Origin: Lutimonas saemankumensis
GTDB lineage: Bacteria > Bacteroidota > Bacteroidia > Flavobacteriales > Flavobacteriaceae
Direction: 5' to 3'
Assembly (NCBI RefSeq): GCF_020171465.1
Contig: NZ_JAIUZR010000003.1
Coordinates: 868,001-932,000 of the forward strand
DNA: 64,000 bases
The notes under the pieces were generated by a model. The model searched no databases and was not told the origin of the DNA. It saw only the letters and a program-made list of their open reading frames with translations. Below are positions 8,528 to 16,583 of this stretch, in pieces. The translations under genes and the position numbers were made by a program. Every line of letters starts with the position of its first letter. The stretch's first letter is position 1.

Positions 8528-10735
8528 TTGCTTATGCCAGAGAAAAAGAAATTCGGAACGTTTGCCGGCGTCTTTACACCTTCGATTTTAACCATTCTTG
8601 GGGTGATCATGTATATGAGACTTGGATGGGTAGTTGGTAATTCAGGCCTTTTTGGAACAATTGCCATTATTTTTATCGCCCATATCATTGCTGTAACCAC
8701 AGGACTGAGCGTTTCCTCGGTGGCAACTGATAAAAAGATTGGGGCCGGCGGAATTTATTATGTGCTTTCAAGAAGTATGGGAATTCCCATTGGAGGCTCT
8801 ATAGGTATTGCTATTTTTGTGGGTACAGCCTTTTCTATTTCACTGTATTTAATAGGGTTTTCTGAGAGTTTTAACGAATATCTTGGGTTGGGAATGACCA
8901 CCAATGATTTTCGGATAACAGCAAGTTTTGCCTTGTTATCACTTACCATTTTGGCTCTTATAAGCACAACTGTGGCATTAAGAACTCAATTTTTTATTTT
9001 ATCTGCTATCATTGTTTCCATTATTTCAATTTTATTTGGAAGTACTGATTTTGCACCGGAAACAGTAAATCTTTTACCAACTGAAGATTCGGTTCCCCTG
9101 GAAGTTGTATTTGCCATATTTTTCCCTGCAGTAACCGGTTTTACGGCAGGAATTGCTATGAGTGGAGACCTCAAGGACCCCAAAACCTCGATTCCTATTG
9201 GGACCTTAATGGCCATTGGGGTAGGATTAATTGTTTACTTAATTCTGGCCCTATTTCTTGCCTTTGCCGTAAGTCCTGAAATATTAGTTAGTGACTACAA
9301 TATACTTATGAAAATTGCACTCTTTGCTCCTGCTGTTGTTGCTGGTATCTGGGGAGCAACCCTTTCTTCTGCCATAGGCGGTATCCTTGGTGGCCCCAGA
9401 ATATTACAGGCCATGTCTCAGGATTTGGTCACACCAAAGATCTTTGGCAAAGGGAAAGGAGCCAATGACGAACCTGTCAATGCACTTTTACTTGTTTTCG
9501 TTATTGCTGAAATTGGAATATTGATCGGGGAGCTTGATGTAATTGCCCGTCTGGTTTCCATGTTTTATTTAACAGCTTATGGCTTTATCAATATTTGCTA
9601 CTTCCTGGAGAGTTGGGCCAATCCTGATTTTCAACCCACCTTCAAAATTAAAAGATGGATCGGTCTCGTTGGATTTTTAGCCTGTTTTGCCGTGATGTTC
9701 AAATTGGATATGCTGGCAATGATGGTGGCTCTTGCAGTTATCGGAGGATTATATTTTGGCTTACAGCGCAAGGAAGTAAAATTACAATCGAACGATGTCT
9801 GGAGAAGTGTATGGGAAAATATTGTGAACAAGGGCCTGAAGATGATCGATGCCCAAAATGATGAAAATTCCAACTGGAATCCGAATATCATTTTATTCAG
9901 CGGGCAGAGTGACCATCAGAAATACCTTCTGGAACTGGGAAAAACCGTTTCGGGCCGAACGGGTATTGTGACCAATTTTAAACTGATCGTGGATAACACG
10001 GATGACAAGCCCTTAAAAAGGGCTGAACAGGTGGTTACAGATGAGAATTTTCAGGAGCTCGGAATTTTTGCCCGTCAGCTGAAGGTGACGAACATATACG
10101 ATGGAATTACGAATATTGCTTCGACCTTTGGTTTTTCAGGAGTCGAACCGAATACGATCATGATGGGCTGGCCAAAGGGGCTGGAAAATTCCAAGGAGTA
10201 TTCAAAAATGACACAAACCCTGCTCCACCTTGACTACAACCTTCTTTATCTCGATTTTGATCAGGATACAAAATTTGGCAGTTATAATTCAGTAGACCTT
10301 TGGTGGCGGGAAACGGACAGTAAAAATGCCGAAATGATGCTTAATATTGCCCGATTTATCATTGCCTCGCCCCGTTGGAACAATCCCAAAATCAGAGTTC
10401 TTTTTGTTAATAATAATAATGTTGACAATGCCTTGGTTGAAGAAAAAATATCTGCCCTGGTCGAGGACCTGAGGGTGAAGGTTGTCATTAAGATCATTAA
10501 CAATGCCGTTGAACAAAAAGCTTTTTACGACATCATTGAAGAAGAATCTTCTTCGACGGATCTTACCCTTGTGGGAATCCCAAATTTCAGAATAGAAAAA
10601 CAGGCCGAGTTTGTTTTAAAGACCAACCATCTGTTTGAAACGATTGGTTCGACCCTTTTAGTGAAAGCTGCCAACAATTTTAATGTTCTGGAACTTGATT
10701 TCATTCAGGAATCGGGAGAAGACGAACCCATTTAA
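8528..10735 (+). CDS. SLC12-like (cation-chloride cotransporter type) permease, second paralogue
   Basis: The 735-residue protein has the same architecture as the gene at 276-2468: about 12 membrane segments in the first 430 residues and a large soluble C-terminal domain. The start KKFGTFAGVFTP and LTILGVIMYMRLGWVVGNSG match the paralogue closely, and FPAVTGFTAGIAMSGDLKDP corresponds to its FPAATGIMAGANMSGEL segment. The soluble tail is more divergent than the membrane part. The ATG lies at 8534 in the form MPEKKKFG, or two codons upstream at 8528 (MLMPEKKK); I kept the longer form. It is followed with a 1-base gap by the pseudouridine synthase gene, so the two are probably co-transcribed. 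Confidence 0.83.
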   Translation: MLMPEKKKFGTFAGVFTPSILTILGVIMYMRLGWVVGNSGLFGTIAIIFIAHIIAVTTGLSVSSVATDKKIGAGGIYYVLSRSMGIPIGGSIGIAIFVGTAFSISLYLIGFSESFNEYLGLGMTTNDFRITASFALLSLTILALISTTVALRTQFFILSAIIVSIISILFGSTDFAPETVNLLPTEDSVPLEVVFAIFFPAVTGFTAGIAMSGDLKDPKTSIPIGTLMAIGVGLIVYLILALFLAFAVSPEILVSDYNILMKIALFAPAVVAGIWGATLSSAIGGILGGPRILQAMSQDLVTPKIFGKGKGANDEPVNALLLVFVIAEIGILIGELDVIARLVSMFYLTAYGFINICYFLESWANPDFQPTFKIKRWIGLVGFLACFAVMFKLDMLAMMVALAVIGGLYFGLQRKEVKLQSNDVWRSVWENIVNKGLKMIDAQNDENSNWNPNIILFSGQSDHQKYLLELGKTVSGRTGIVTNFKLIVDNTDDKPLKRAEQVVTDENFQELGIFARQLKVTNIYDGITNIASTFGFSGVEPNTIMMGWPKGLENSKEYSKMTQTLLHLDYNLLYLDFDQDTKFGSYNSVDLWWRETDSKNAEMMLNIARFIIASPRWNNPKIRVLFVNNNNVDNALVEEKISALVEDLRVKVVIKIINNAVEQKAFYDIIEEESSSTDLTLVGIPNFRIEKQAEFVLKTNHLFETIGSTLLVKAANNFNVLELDFIQESGEDEPI

Positions 10736-10736
10736 A

Positions 10737-11324
10737 ATGGAAAAAAATCATTGCCATTTTAAAATATATAAACCTTATGGAATGCTGAGCCAGTTGTATT
10801 CCAATGATCCCCGGGAAGCCAGAACTAAAAATTTTTTAACAGAGCTGTATGAGTTTCCCAAAGGAATCATGCCGGTGGGCCGTCTGGATGAAAAATCTGA
10901 GGGCCTCCTGTTGCTTACTACTGATGGCAAATTATCAGATACCATCAACCGTTCGGGAATTGAAAAAGAGTATTGGGTTCAGGTTGATGGAATCATTAAT
11001 GAACATGCAATAAATACCTTATCCGACGGAGTTGAAATTGGGCTTAAAGGAAATCGATACCTCACCAAAACATGCACTGTTGAAGTAATTGATCCTCCAG
11101 TTGCCATTCCGAATGCAGATCCAAAATTGAGAATTGAAAGGCACAGGCCCTCGTCTTGGATCAGGATCATCATCACTGAAGGGAAATTCAGGCAAATTAG
11201 AAAAATGACTGCTGCCGTGGGATTTCCGACTCAAAGATTGATCCGAATGAGGATTGGAAATATCAGACAGGAGCTACCGGTTAAAAATGCTGTTGAGATG
11301 ATCAACCTGCCTCAATGTTTATAA
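10737..11324 (+). CDS. rluE: RsuA/RluE-family rRNA pseudouridine synthase
   Basis: The 195-residue product starts MEKNHCHFKIYKPYGMLSQ. The ATG at 10737 follows the transporter stop (10733-10735) by one base, so I prefer it to an in-frame ATG at 10683 buried in the transporter gene. The catalytic region is PVGRLDEKSEGLLLLTTDG, where the Asp of GRLDEKSEG is the catalytic residue of the RsuA/RluB/RluE/RluF group. RQIRKMTAAVGFPTQRLIRMRIG near the C-terminus is the second family signature. There is no N-terminal S4 domain, which fits the short RluE type that modifies 23S rRNA. The exact target uridine is inferred from the family. Confidence 0.87.
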   Translation: MEKNHCHFKIYKPYGMLSQLYSNDPREARTKNFLTELYEFPKGIMPVGRLDEKSEGLLLLTTDGKLSDTINRSGIEKEYWVQVDGIINEHAINTLSDGVEIGLKGNRYLTKTCTVEVIDPPVAIPNADPKLRIERHRPSSWIRIIITEGKFRQIRKMTAAVGFPTQRLIRMRIGNIRQELPVKNAVEMINLPQCL

Positions 11325-11328
11325 GCCC

Positions 11329-12570
11329 CTATTTTCCACTTAACGTTTCTATTCTTTTTTTGTGATAATCGGACCCGCTTATGGCGTAGGCCTTCTTTAC
11401 ATTTTCAAGCGCTTTCTGTTTATCACCCTGAGCCTCATAATAATCTGCCAGTGAATCATAGCTGTTGGCACTTTCAGGATAATATTCAGTATTAAAGTTA
11501 AAGTACATGAAAGCTTTTTCGGGTTGTCCCATATCCATACTCATATATCCCAGGGTATTCAAAAGATAAGCGGGATATGGCGGTTCATCATATCCGAAAT
11601 GCTCTTTTAATTTTTGTTTTCTTTTTTTTATGATAGTGGACAACTCGTCTTTTGGGGTTTCAGGATCATTGAATCGATTGATGTGCTCCATTTGGTACCA
11701 GGAAAACAAATCAATTAAACCGTCTCTTACTGACGGAAGCGGAATTGTTCCATGAAGGTCATTTGGATAAAATTTCCAATAGAGTTGTAACCCATTCTTT
11801 TTGTTATCCTTCACGGCCTCAGTAAATTCTATATTGGATCTGGCAAACAAAGTCAGTTCCGTGCTGTCTTTCATTACATTGTCAAGGGTAATGTTCGTAT
11901 TTGACATATGCAATTGTCCGCCTAAAGACACAAATAGTGACTTGTTCTTATAATCACCTTTACTTAATAAATCTCTGGACTCCCTGACAAGTATTTGATT
12001 ATCCCAGTCCATACTGGGATCTATGGCAAGATAATTATCAAATAATTCAGGGCGCTTAAGAAGGGTGTTCACGGTAAACAATCCGGCATATGAATGTCCA
12101 ATCAAGGTTCTGTAAGTGCTTACTGGATATTTTTCCTCAACATAAGGAAGCAGCTCTTTTTCAATGAATTGCAGGAATATATCGGCCCCTCCTGTATCCT
12201 GAAGGTATGGCGGGGCCGTTTCCTTATCTAATTTCGAAGGAGTAAGGTCGCGATTTCTGTTTTTTGCATTCGACACCCCGATCAAAACCATTTCAGGCAC
12301 AAAACCTCCTGAATAATAATCATGTACAATTTGAAGCGCATTAAATTGAAATTCTCCGTCGAGGATAATTGCTACTGGATATTTATAATCATTGTCAGGG
12401 TTGTAATCTTTCGGCACTTCAACATAGAATTCTCTCGATTCATTTAAAACCGATGAATAAACACTATCTATTAACCCTTTTTTAATTTTAAAATCTGATT
12501 GGGAAATGATATTTTCATGAATTCCAAAACAAAGGAAAAATAACAATATGTAAGGTAATTTTTTTAGCAT
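11329..12570 (-). CDS. Exported esterase (PF00756-like alpha/beta hydrolase) with C-terminal TPR
   Basis: The ATG at 12570 gives 413 residues starting with a clear signal peptide (MLKKLPYILLFFLCFG, ending ENIISQ). An ATG at 12636 would overlap the cytochrome stop as TAATG but adds 22 residues that spoil the signal peptide. The catalytic domain resembles the enterochelin-esterase/esterase-D family: REFYVEVPKDYNP, then the nucleophile elbow LIGHSYAGLF with Ser160, and LHGTIPLPSVRDG near the expected His. The last 100 residues (LLNTLGYMSMDMGQPEKAF and NSYDSLADYYEAQGDKQKAL) form two TPR units. It is the third gene of the sulfite-oxidase-like cluster; what an esterase does there is unclear. Confidence 0.83.
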   Translation of the reverse strand: MLKKLPYILLFFLCFGIHENIISQSDFKIKKGLIDSVYSSVLNESREFYVEVPKDYNPDNDYKYPVAIILDGEFQFNALQIVHDYYSGGFVPEMVLIGVSNAKNRNRDLTPSKLDKETAPPYLQDTGGADIFLQFIEKELLPYVEEKYPVSTYRTLIGHSYAGLFTVNTLLKRPELFDNYLAIDPSMDWDNQILVRESRDLLSKGDYKNKSLFVSLGGQLHMSNTNITLDNVMKDSTELTLFARSNIEFTEAVKDNKKNGLQLYWKFYPNDLHGTIPLPSVRDGLIDLFSWYQMEHINRFNDPETPKDELSTIIKKRKQKLKEHFGYDEPPYPAYLLNTLGYMSMDMGQPEKAFMYFNFNTEYYPESANSYDSLADYYEAQGDKQKALENVKKAYAISGSDYHKKRIETLSGK

Positions 12571-12635
12571 GACTGTTTTTTGATTTTTATAAATATTGCA
12601 GACGTGAAAGATATAATTAACAATTAATATCAGCA

Positions 12636-13076
12636 TTAATTGATCGTTAATTCATACCATTCGATATCTTGAAGTTGTGCACGTCTTCCCTTCTCGGAAA
12701 CCGGGTAATTTTTAACAAGATAATCTACGATAAGCTCCTGATTCTCTCCAAGATCCCATAAGTTTTGGGTTTCCTGCATCCAGCGTATCGTGGCATTCCA
12801 TCTTTCCCTGTTCATTCTGTTCTGAATAACCAATTGGGCCGAGTGGCATCCCGTGCAGTGAGTAACCACAGCCATCATTCCTTCATCATCCTTTAATCCA
12901 GTGGGCTGATGGATTCCATCAACAATATCAGAACTTTGAATTTTATTCTTTGGGGAAGGCTCCAAAGGTTCATCTTTGAATTTTACCACAATTAATAAAA
13001 CAAATAACAGCGCAGCCACAAAGACAAGTATTGACGTAAGGAGACTTTTTTTATGTTGGCCTTTAGCAAAGTTCAT
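12636..13076 (-). CDS. Membrane-anchored monohaem c-type cytochrome, partner of the molybdoenzyme
   Basis: The 146-residue protein has a basic N-terminus, one membrane anchor (about residues 12-33) and a periplasmic domain with a single haem-attachment site CTGCH at residues 74-78. Met88 or Met100 could be the distal haem ligand. It is 30 bases downstream of the sulfite-oxidase-like gene, so the pair looks like a molybdenum enzyme with its electron-accepting cytochrome, as in SorAB sulfite dehydrogenases. The short domain ending WYELTIN resembles the cytochrome subunit-like proteins next to such oxidases. Electron flow to a terminal oxidase is inferred. Confidence 0.82.
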   Translation of the reverse strand: MNFAKGQHKKSLLTSILVFVAALLFVLLIVVKFKDEPLEPSPKNKIQSSDIVDGIHQPTGLKDDEGMMAVVTHCTGCHSAQLVIQNRMNRERWNATIRWMQETQNLWDLGENQELIVDYLVKNYPVSEKGRRAQLQDIEWYELTIN

Positions 13077-13106
13077 TTATTTGATATTTACATTTATCCT
13101 TTCTGA

Positions 13107-14330
13107 TCAGACCACCTTCACCGCTATGCGATGGCAGGCGTTGTTCAAATACCCTTTCGGATTCCAGCCAGGAACCAGCATAGGTTGAGCATTCCCGTCA
13201 GCATCGGTTGCCTTTGCCCAGACTTCGTAATAACCTTTCTGAGGAAATAATATATCCGCTTTAAAATGCTGCCATGCCAGTCTGTTCAAGGGCCGTTCCA
13301 GGTCACAACTTACCCAGGTAGCTCCAAAATCTATGGAATACTCCATTTTTGACACCTCCAATTCTCCCGCCCATGCATGGCCTCTGATATGAAGAATTTT
13401 TGATTTTTTGAATGTCGCACCTGTTTTGGGATAAGTGATCAATGATTTCACGGGCATGGACTCGATGATCTTCATATCTCCCTCATCCACCTTCTCCCCG
13501 GGTGAAACAGGAAATTTAGGCACACGATACGACATCCCGCCCATTTTAGATCCGTCGTGTTCCTTATTTCGTACGCTTAACTGATGAATCCATTTTCCTG
13601 AGGCTGAAGCCGGCCATCCCCCTGCTACCAGCCTAAGTGGAAAACCGTGAACCAATGGAATAGGAGCTCCGTTCATTTCATAGGCCAGTAATGTTTCATT
13701 TTGATATGCTTTCCTTATTGGAACCCCTCTGGAAATGGGTTCTTTACTGCTATCCCCGCTTAAATGCACATCCCTGGCATGATAACCAACATAAACCGCA
13801 TCTTCATTGATACCAACATCTTCAAGCACATCTTTTAATCGAACGCCAGTCCATTGGGCACAATGAACAGCACCAACGGTCCATTGATTTCCTTTTGCCG
13901 GAGGATCAAATTCACTCCTGCCGTTTCCACCACATTCTAAGGTCAGCTGATAGGTGTACGATTTAAATTTGGTTTTAAGTTCATCAAGGGTATAGGATTT
14001 GATTTCTTTTACAGATTCTCCCATGATCTCAAGTTTCCATTGATCAGCATGGATTGATTTAGGAATGAGCCCATTGTTCCGAATAAACATTTTACTGTTT
14101 GGCGTAATTTTATCATCCAGAAGATGAGCCTGTGCTTCAATATTAAAGGGCTTGTTGTTTAAAACGATCATTTCACTGTCCAGATCAAACATTTTAAATG
14201 GGTCAGGCTCCTGCAAACCAAGTATTTCATAGCCTTCCGGAATATTAGCACCAAATACGATGTTTAATCCTGTGAAGGATGCGATGCCGCTAAATCCGGC
14301 GTTCCGTAAAAATTTGCGTCTTTTCATCAT
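13107..14330 (-). CDS. Sulfite oxidase-family molybdopterin-dependent oxidoreductase (SorA/SoxC-like)
   Basis: The 407-residue protein starts with a twin-arginine signal (RRKFLRNAG followed by a hydrophobic stretch), so it is exported folded with its cofactor. The molybdopterin domain contains LTLECGGNGRSEFDP, whose Cys133 is the expected molybdenum-coordinating thiolate. GYHARDVHLSGDS and VHGFPLRLVAGGWPASASGKW follow, and the latter is typical of the substrate and cofactor pocket. The C-terminal part (about 290-400) is the Mo-co dimerisation domain of sulfite oxidases (GHAWAGELEVSKMEYSIDFG). It probably oxidises sulfite or a related sulfur compound in the periplasm and passes electrons to the neighbouring cytochrome c. 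SoxC-like sulfane dehydrogenase activity is the main alternative, but no other sox gene is visible. Confidence 0.87.
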   Translation of the reverse strand: MMKRRKFLRNAGFSGIASFTGLNIVFGANIPEGYEILGLQEPDPFKMFDLDSEMIVLNNKPFNIEAQAHLLDDKITPNSKMFIRNNGLIPKSIHADQWKLEIMGESVKEIKSYTLDELKTKFKSYTYQLTLECGGNGRSEFDPPAKGNQWTVGAVHCAQWTGVRLKDVLEDVGINEDAVYVGYHARDVHLSGDSSKEPISRGVPIRKAYQNETLLAYEMNGAPIPLVHGFPLRLVAGGWPASASGKWIHQLSVRNKEHDGSKMGGMSYRVPKFPVSPGEKVDEGDMKIIESMPVKSLITYPKTGATFKKSKILHIRGHAWAGELEVSKMEYSIDFGATWVSCDLERPLNRLAWQHFKADILFPQKGYYEVWAKATDADGNAQPMLVPGWNPKGYLNNACHRIAVKVV

Positions 14331-14427
14331 ATATTGAAATAAATATACAAATAAATACGATTGAACAATTTCTCACCATAAGCCTTTTGATCTGCTTTTT
14401 CTTAAACGTTTTTCTTTTAAAATGAAC

Positions 14428-14462
14428 CAAAAAAAAGCCTCAACTGATCTGTTGAGGCTTTT
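14428..14462 (-). terminator. Intrinsic terminator after the tiny peptide gene at 14546
   Basis: Perfect 10-bp stem (AAGCCTCAAC / GTTGAGGCTT) with a 6-base loop at 14435-14460. On the + strand it is preceded by a run of eight A and followed by TTTT, so on the minus strand it is a hairpin followed by eight T. It sits about 85 bases after the stop of the 37-residue peptide gene and before the molybdoenzyme gene, and could also act on the + strand. Confidence 0.85.
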
Positions 14463-14545
14463 ACGGTGGAATTCGTTTTCGTTCCATTTTAATTATTTTT
14501 AGATGATCGTACTCTTATTCTTACTAAACGCACTTCATACAATAT

Positions 14546-14659
14546 TTATAATCCGTAGTTTCTGTAATTTGACCATCTAATTCTTTTACTGTCCTTAAAC
14601 GTTGAAAAATGATTAAAACGAATTTCGTTTGTTGCGTTACTAATTATTGTAGTTTTCAT
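14546..14659 (-). CDS. 37-residue basic peptide, member of a four-copy unrecognised family
   Basis: An ATG at 14659 opens a 37-codon frame ending in TAA at 14546. The peptide begins MKTTIISNATNE and carries the core KRIRWSNYRNYGL at its C-terminus, preceded by FSTFKDS. The core aligns without gaps to the peptides at 37643, 37798 and 50465 (KR[IV][KR]WS, then R, an aromatic residue and often G). It is basic and lacks a signal peptide or membrane segment. A leader with TATAAT and AAACCA lies just upstream and a strong terminator follows, so it looks like an independent short transcription unit between hsp20 and the molybdoenzyme gene. I do not know its function. It is too short for most gene finders. 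Confidence 0.75.
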   Translation of the reverse strand: MKTTIISNATNEIRFNHFSTFKDSKRIRWSNYRNYGL

Positions 14660-14664
14660 AATAT

Positions 14665-14679
14665 TGGTTTTAAATTATA
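14665..14679 (-). promoter_or_regulatory. Leader/promoter element of the 14546 peptide gene
   Basis: Read on the minus strand this is TATAAT, three bases, then AAACCA, ending 5 bases before the ATG at 14659. The peptide genes at 37643 and 50465 have TATA[AG]T and AAACCA in the same order, 15-17 bases before their ATG. Whether it is a -10 box or part of the 5' leader cannot be decided by eye. Confidence 0.5.
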
Positions 14680-14774
14680 CATCAAATATCATCCGAAACA
14701 CTCTGATTTAAAATTTACATTTACCGAGTTGTCGAAAAACAATGACGAATTGTAAAAAATTTGAAAAATCAAAG

Positions 14775-14806
14775 TAAAAAAGCCGTCAAAGCTCTGTTTG
14801 ACGGCC
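14775..14806 (-). terminator. Intrinsic terminator of hsp20
   Basis: A 9-bp perfect stem (GCCGTCAAA / TTTGACGGC at 14782-14790 and 14797-14805) with a 6-base loop, followed on the minus strand by six T. It lies 24 bases after the hsp20 stop codon and separates it from the tiny peptide gene. Confidence 0.88.
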
Positions 14807-14829
14807 TTAAGATCAAATGTCTAATCTAA

Positions 14830-15306
14830 TTATCCAACCACGATCTTTCTGGCTGGTTTTGGTTTTGCTTCTTCTTTTTTGGGTATACTCAGGCTCAAAA
14901 TACCATCCTTATATATAGCTTCAATTTTTTCTTCATCTACGGTTTCAGGCAAGCTGAAACTTCTTTTAAAAGATGCGTATCCATATTCCTTGCGGGAATA
15001 GTTTTCTTCTGTTTTCTCCTCTTCTTTTGATGCTTCCATGGAGATAGAAAGAGTTTCATCTTCTACATCAATTACAAAATCTGATTTTTTAAATCCCGGA
15101 ACTGCCATATCCAGTGTATAGGCATCTTCGTTTTCCTTAATATTAACCTTAGGGGTACTTAGGCCATTATTGAAATTTGTGACTTTTGAATTTCCCAGCT
15201 CTTCTCCAAATAACTCATCGATAAAAGACGCCCAGGCAGGAAAGCCAGTCATTGTATTATGTTTTCTTAAGATATTACCGTTTTTATTTACTATAAGATT
15301 GTTCAT
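14830..15306 (-). CDS. hsp20: Small heat shock protein (Hsp20/alpha-crystallin family)
   Basis: The 158-residue protein carries an alpha-crystallin domain at about residues 48-150. It shows PKVNIKENEDAYTLDMAVPG, FKKSDFVIDVEDETLSIS, the SFSLPETVDEEKIEAIYKDG signature and GILSLSIPKKE. The C-terminus has an I-x-V type anchoring tail (ARKIVVG). It acts as an ATP-independent cytosolic holdase that forms oligomers. The start at 15306 is the only ATG before the domain that gives a normal-length N-terminal arm. The upstream region has two palindromes at 15421-15459 and the gene ends at a clear terminator, so it is monocistronic and probably stress-regulated. Confidence 0.95.
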   Translation of the reverse strand: MNNLIVNKNGNILRKHNTMTGFPAWASFIDELFGEELGNSKVTNFNNGLSTPKVNIKENEDAYTLDMAVPGFKKSDFVIDVEDETLSISMEASKEEEKTEENYSRKEYGYASFKRSFSLPETVDEEKIEAIYKDGILSLSIPKKEEAKPKPARKIVVG

Positions 15307-15420
15307 TATTTTTTGATTTAAATAGATTAAACTTCAATTTTAATTACTATCCATCTTATAGCAAACAAGTAGCCAAACTCGATTTTTACCTGATTTAGCC
15401 TTAAACCGTAACAAAAACAA

Positions 15421-15459
15421 GACATAATGTCTCTTTTCAAAAAATAATTATGTCATAAT
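15421..15459 (-). promoter_or_regulatory. Paired palindromes upstream of hsp20, possible operator
   Basis: Two short inverted repeats share a GACATAAT-like core: GACATAATGTC at 15421-15431 and ATTATGTCATAAT at 15447-15459. Each has 5-6 bp arms around a single central base. They lie 115-153 bases upstream of the hsp20 start, in the only gap between hsp20 and the metallo-hydrolase gene whose 3' end is at 15480. The position suits a repressor site, but no regulator is linked. Confidence 0.4.
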
Positions 15460-15479
15460 GGCATTTTTGATCTTGAAAT

Positions 15480-16583
15480 CTAGTCCAAAGTCTCCCACCA
15501 ATGTTCCATAGAAGAATCATTAACCTTAACCACCGCACCGATCCTGGGGCTTGTATATTTTAGTTTATTTTGCTCAGCAGCCTTCACAAATCTTGTTATT
15601 GGATCTTTCCAGTGATGCAATGCCAAACTAAATGCTCCCCAATGTACGGGAATAGCATTTTCAACACCTGAATCTAGAGCGGCCTGAACAGCTTCTTCCG
15701 GATACATATGAATTTGATGCCACCTTTGATTGTACTGCCCACATTCCATAAATCCCCAATTAAATGGGCCCAGCTTCTCTCCTACCATTTTAAAATGGTC
15801 ACCATATCCACCATCACCACTCCAGTAAACAGCATAAGAATTGCTTTTTATCACCCATCCTCCCCAAAGAGATCTCGCACGGTCCGCAAGACCCCTTCCC
15901 GAAAAATGCCTTGAGGGAGTAAATGTAAGTTTTAAGTCAAATAATTCGGTATGGTCCCACCAGTCGAACTCTTGAATTAAACTCTTAGGAATTCCCCATC
16001 GTTCAAGATGCCTGCTCACCCCTAATGGCACCAGGAACAGATCTACTTTTTGCTTCAGCTTTCGGATACTTTCAAAATCAAGGTGATCATAATGATCATG
16101 GGTCAACAAGATGGCATCCAATTCTGGCAAACGATCAATAAGGTCAAGACTTGATTCAGAAAATCTTTTTGTTCTTATAGGGCCCACCGGAGAAGCATCC
16201 GGGCCAAACATTGGATCGATAAGTAAATTCCGGTCGTTAATCTGTAAAAGCAATACCGAGTGCCCGTACCAGATAAACTTGGGTTCTCCATCCTTTTGAA
16301 AATTCTCGTTATTAAAAGCAAGTATCTGCAGGTTAGACTTCGGATTTTGAGTTTTCTTGGTTTTGTTACTTTCTCTGATCAGCCCGGGAATACCACTAAG
16401 TTTTAACTCCATAGTGGTCTTTTCCAGATTTAAGAACTTGCCTTTCTTCCAGTTCTTGGAAGCTTTTAAAAGTTTCTTTTCATTCTTTGAAACTTTGCCT
16501 CCAAACTGTGGGTTCTTAGTAAAATAAAAATATCCAAAGGGTAATCCAAACCCTAAAATAAGGATCAATACTGATGAAATCAT
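15480..16583 (-). CDS. Membrane-anchored metallo-beta-lactamase-fold hydrolase (NAPE-PLD/UlaG-like)
   Basis: The 367-residue protein starts with a hydrophobic anchor (about residues 3-21). The zinc-binding motif THDHYDHLD is at residues 161-169 (His162, His164, Asp166, His167). Later ligands are in FTPSRHFSGRGL and YWSGDGGYGDHF, and VHWGAF supplies the last histidine. The layout and the WYGHSV and LIDPMFGPDASP segments match the N-acyl-phosphatidylethanolamine phospholipase D-like group, so a lipid phosphodiester is a possible substrate, but this is family inference. Its ATG overlaps the stop of the AAA+ gene as ATGA, so the two are translationally coupled. Confidence 0.87.
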   Translation of the reverse strand: MISSVLILILGFGLPFGYFYFTKNPQFGGKVSKNEKKLLKASKNWKKGKFLNLEKTTMELKLSGIPGLIRESNKTKKTQNPKSNLQILAFNNENFQKDGEPKFIWYGHSVLLLQINDRNLLIDPMFGPDASPVGPIRTKRFSESSLDLIDRLPELDAILLTHDHYDHLDFESIRKLKQKVDLFLVPLGVSRHLERWGIPKSLIQEFDWWDHTELFDLKLTFTPSRHFSGRGLADRARSLWGGWVIKSNSYAVYWSGDGGYGDHFKMVGEKLGPFNWGFMECGQYNQRWHQIHMYPEEAVQAALDSGVENAIPVHWGAFSLALHHWKDPITRFVKAAEQNKLKYTSPRIGAVVKVNDSSMEHWWETLD

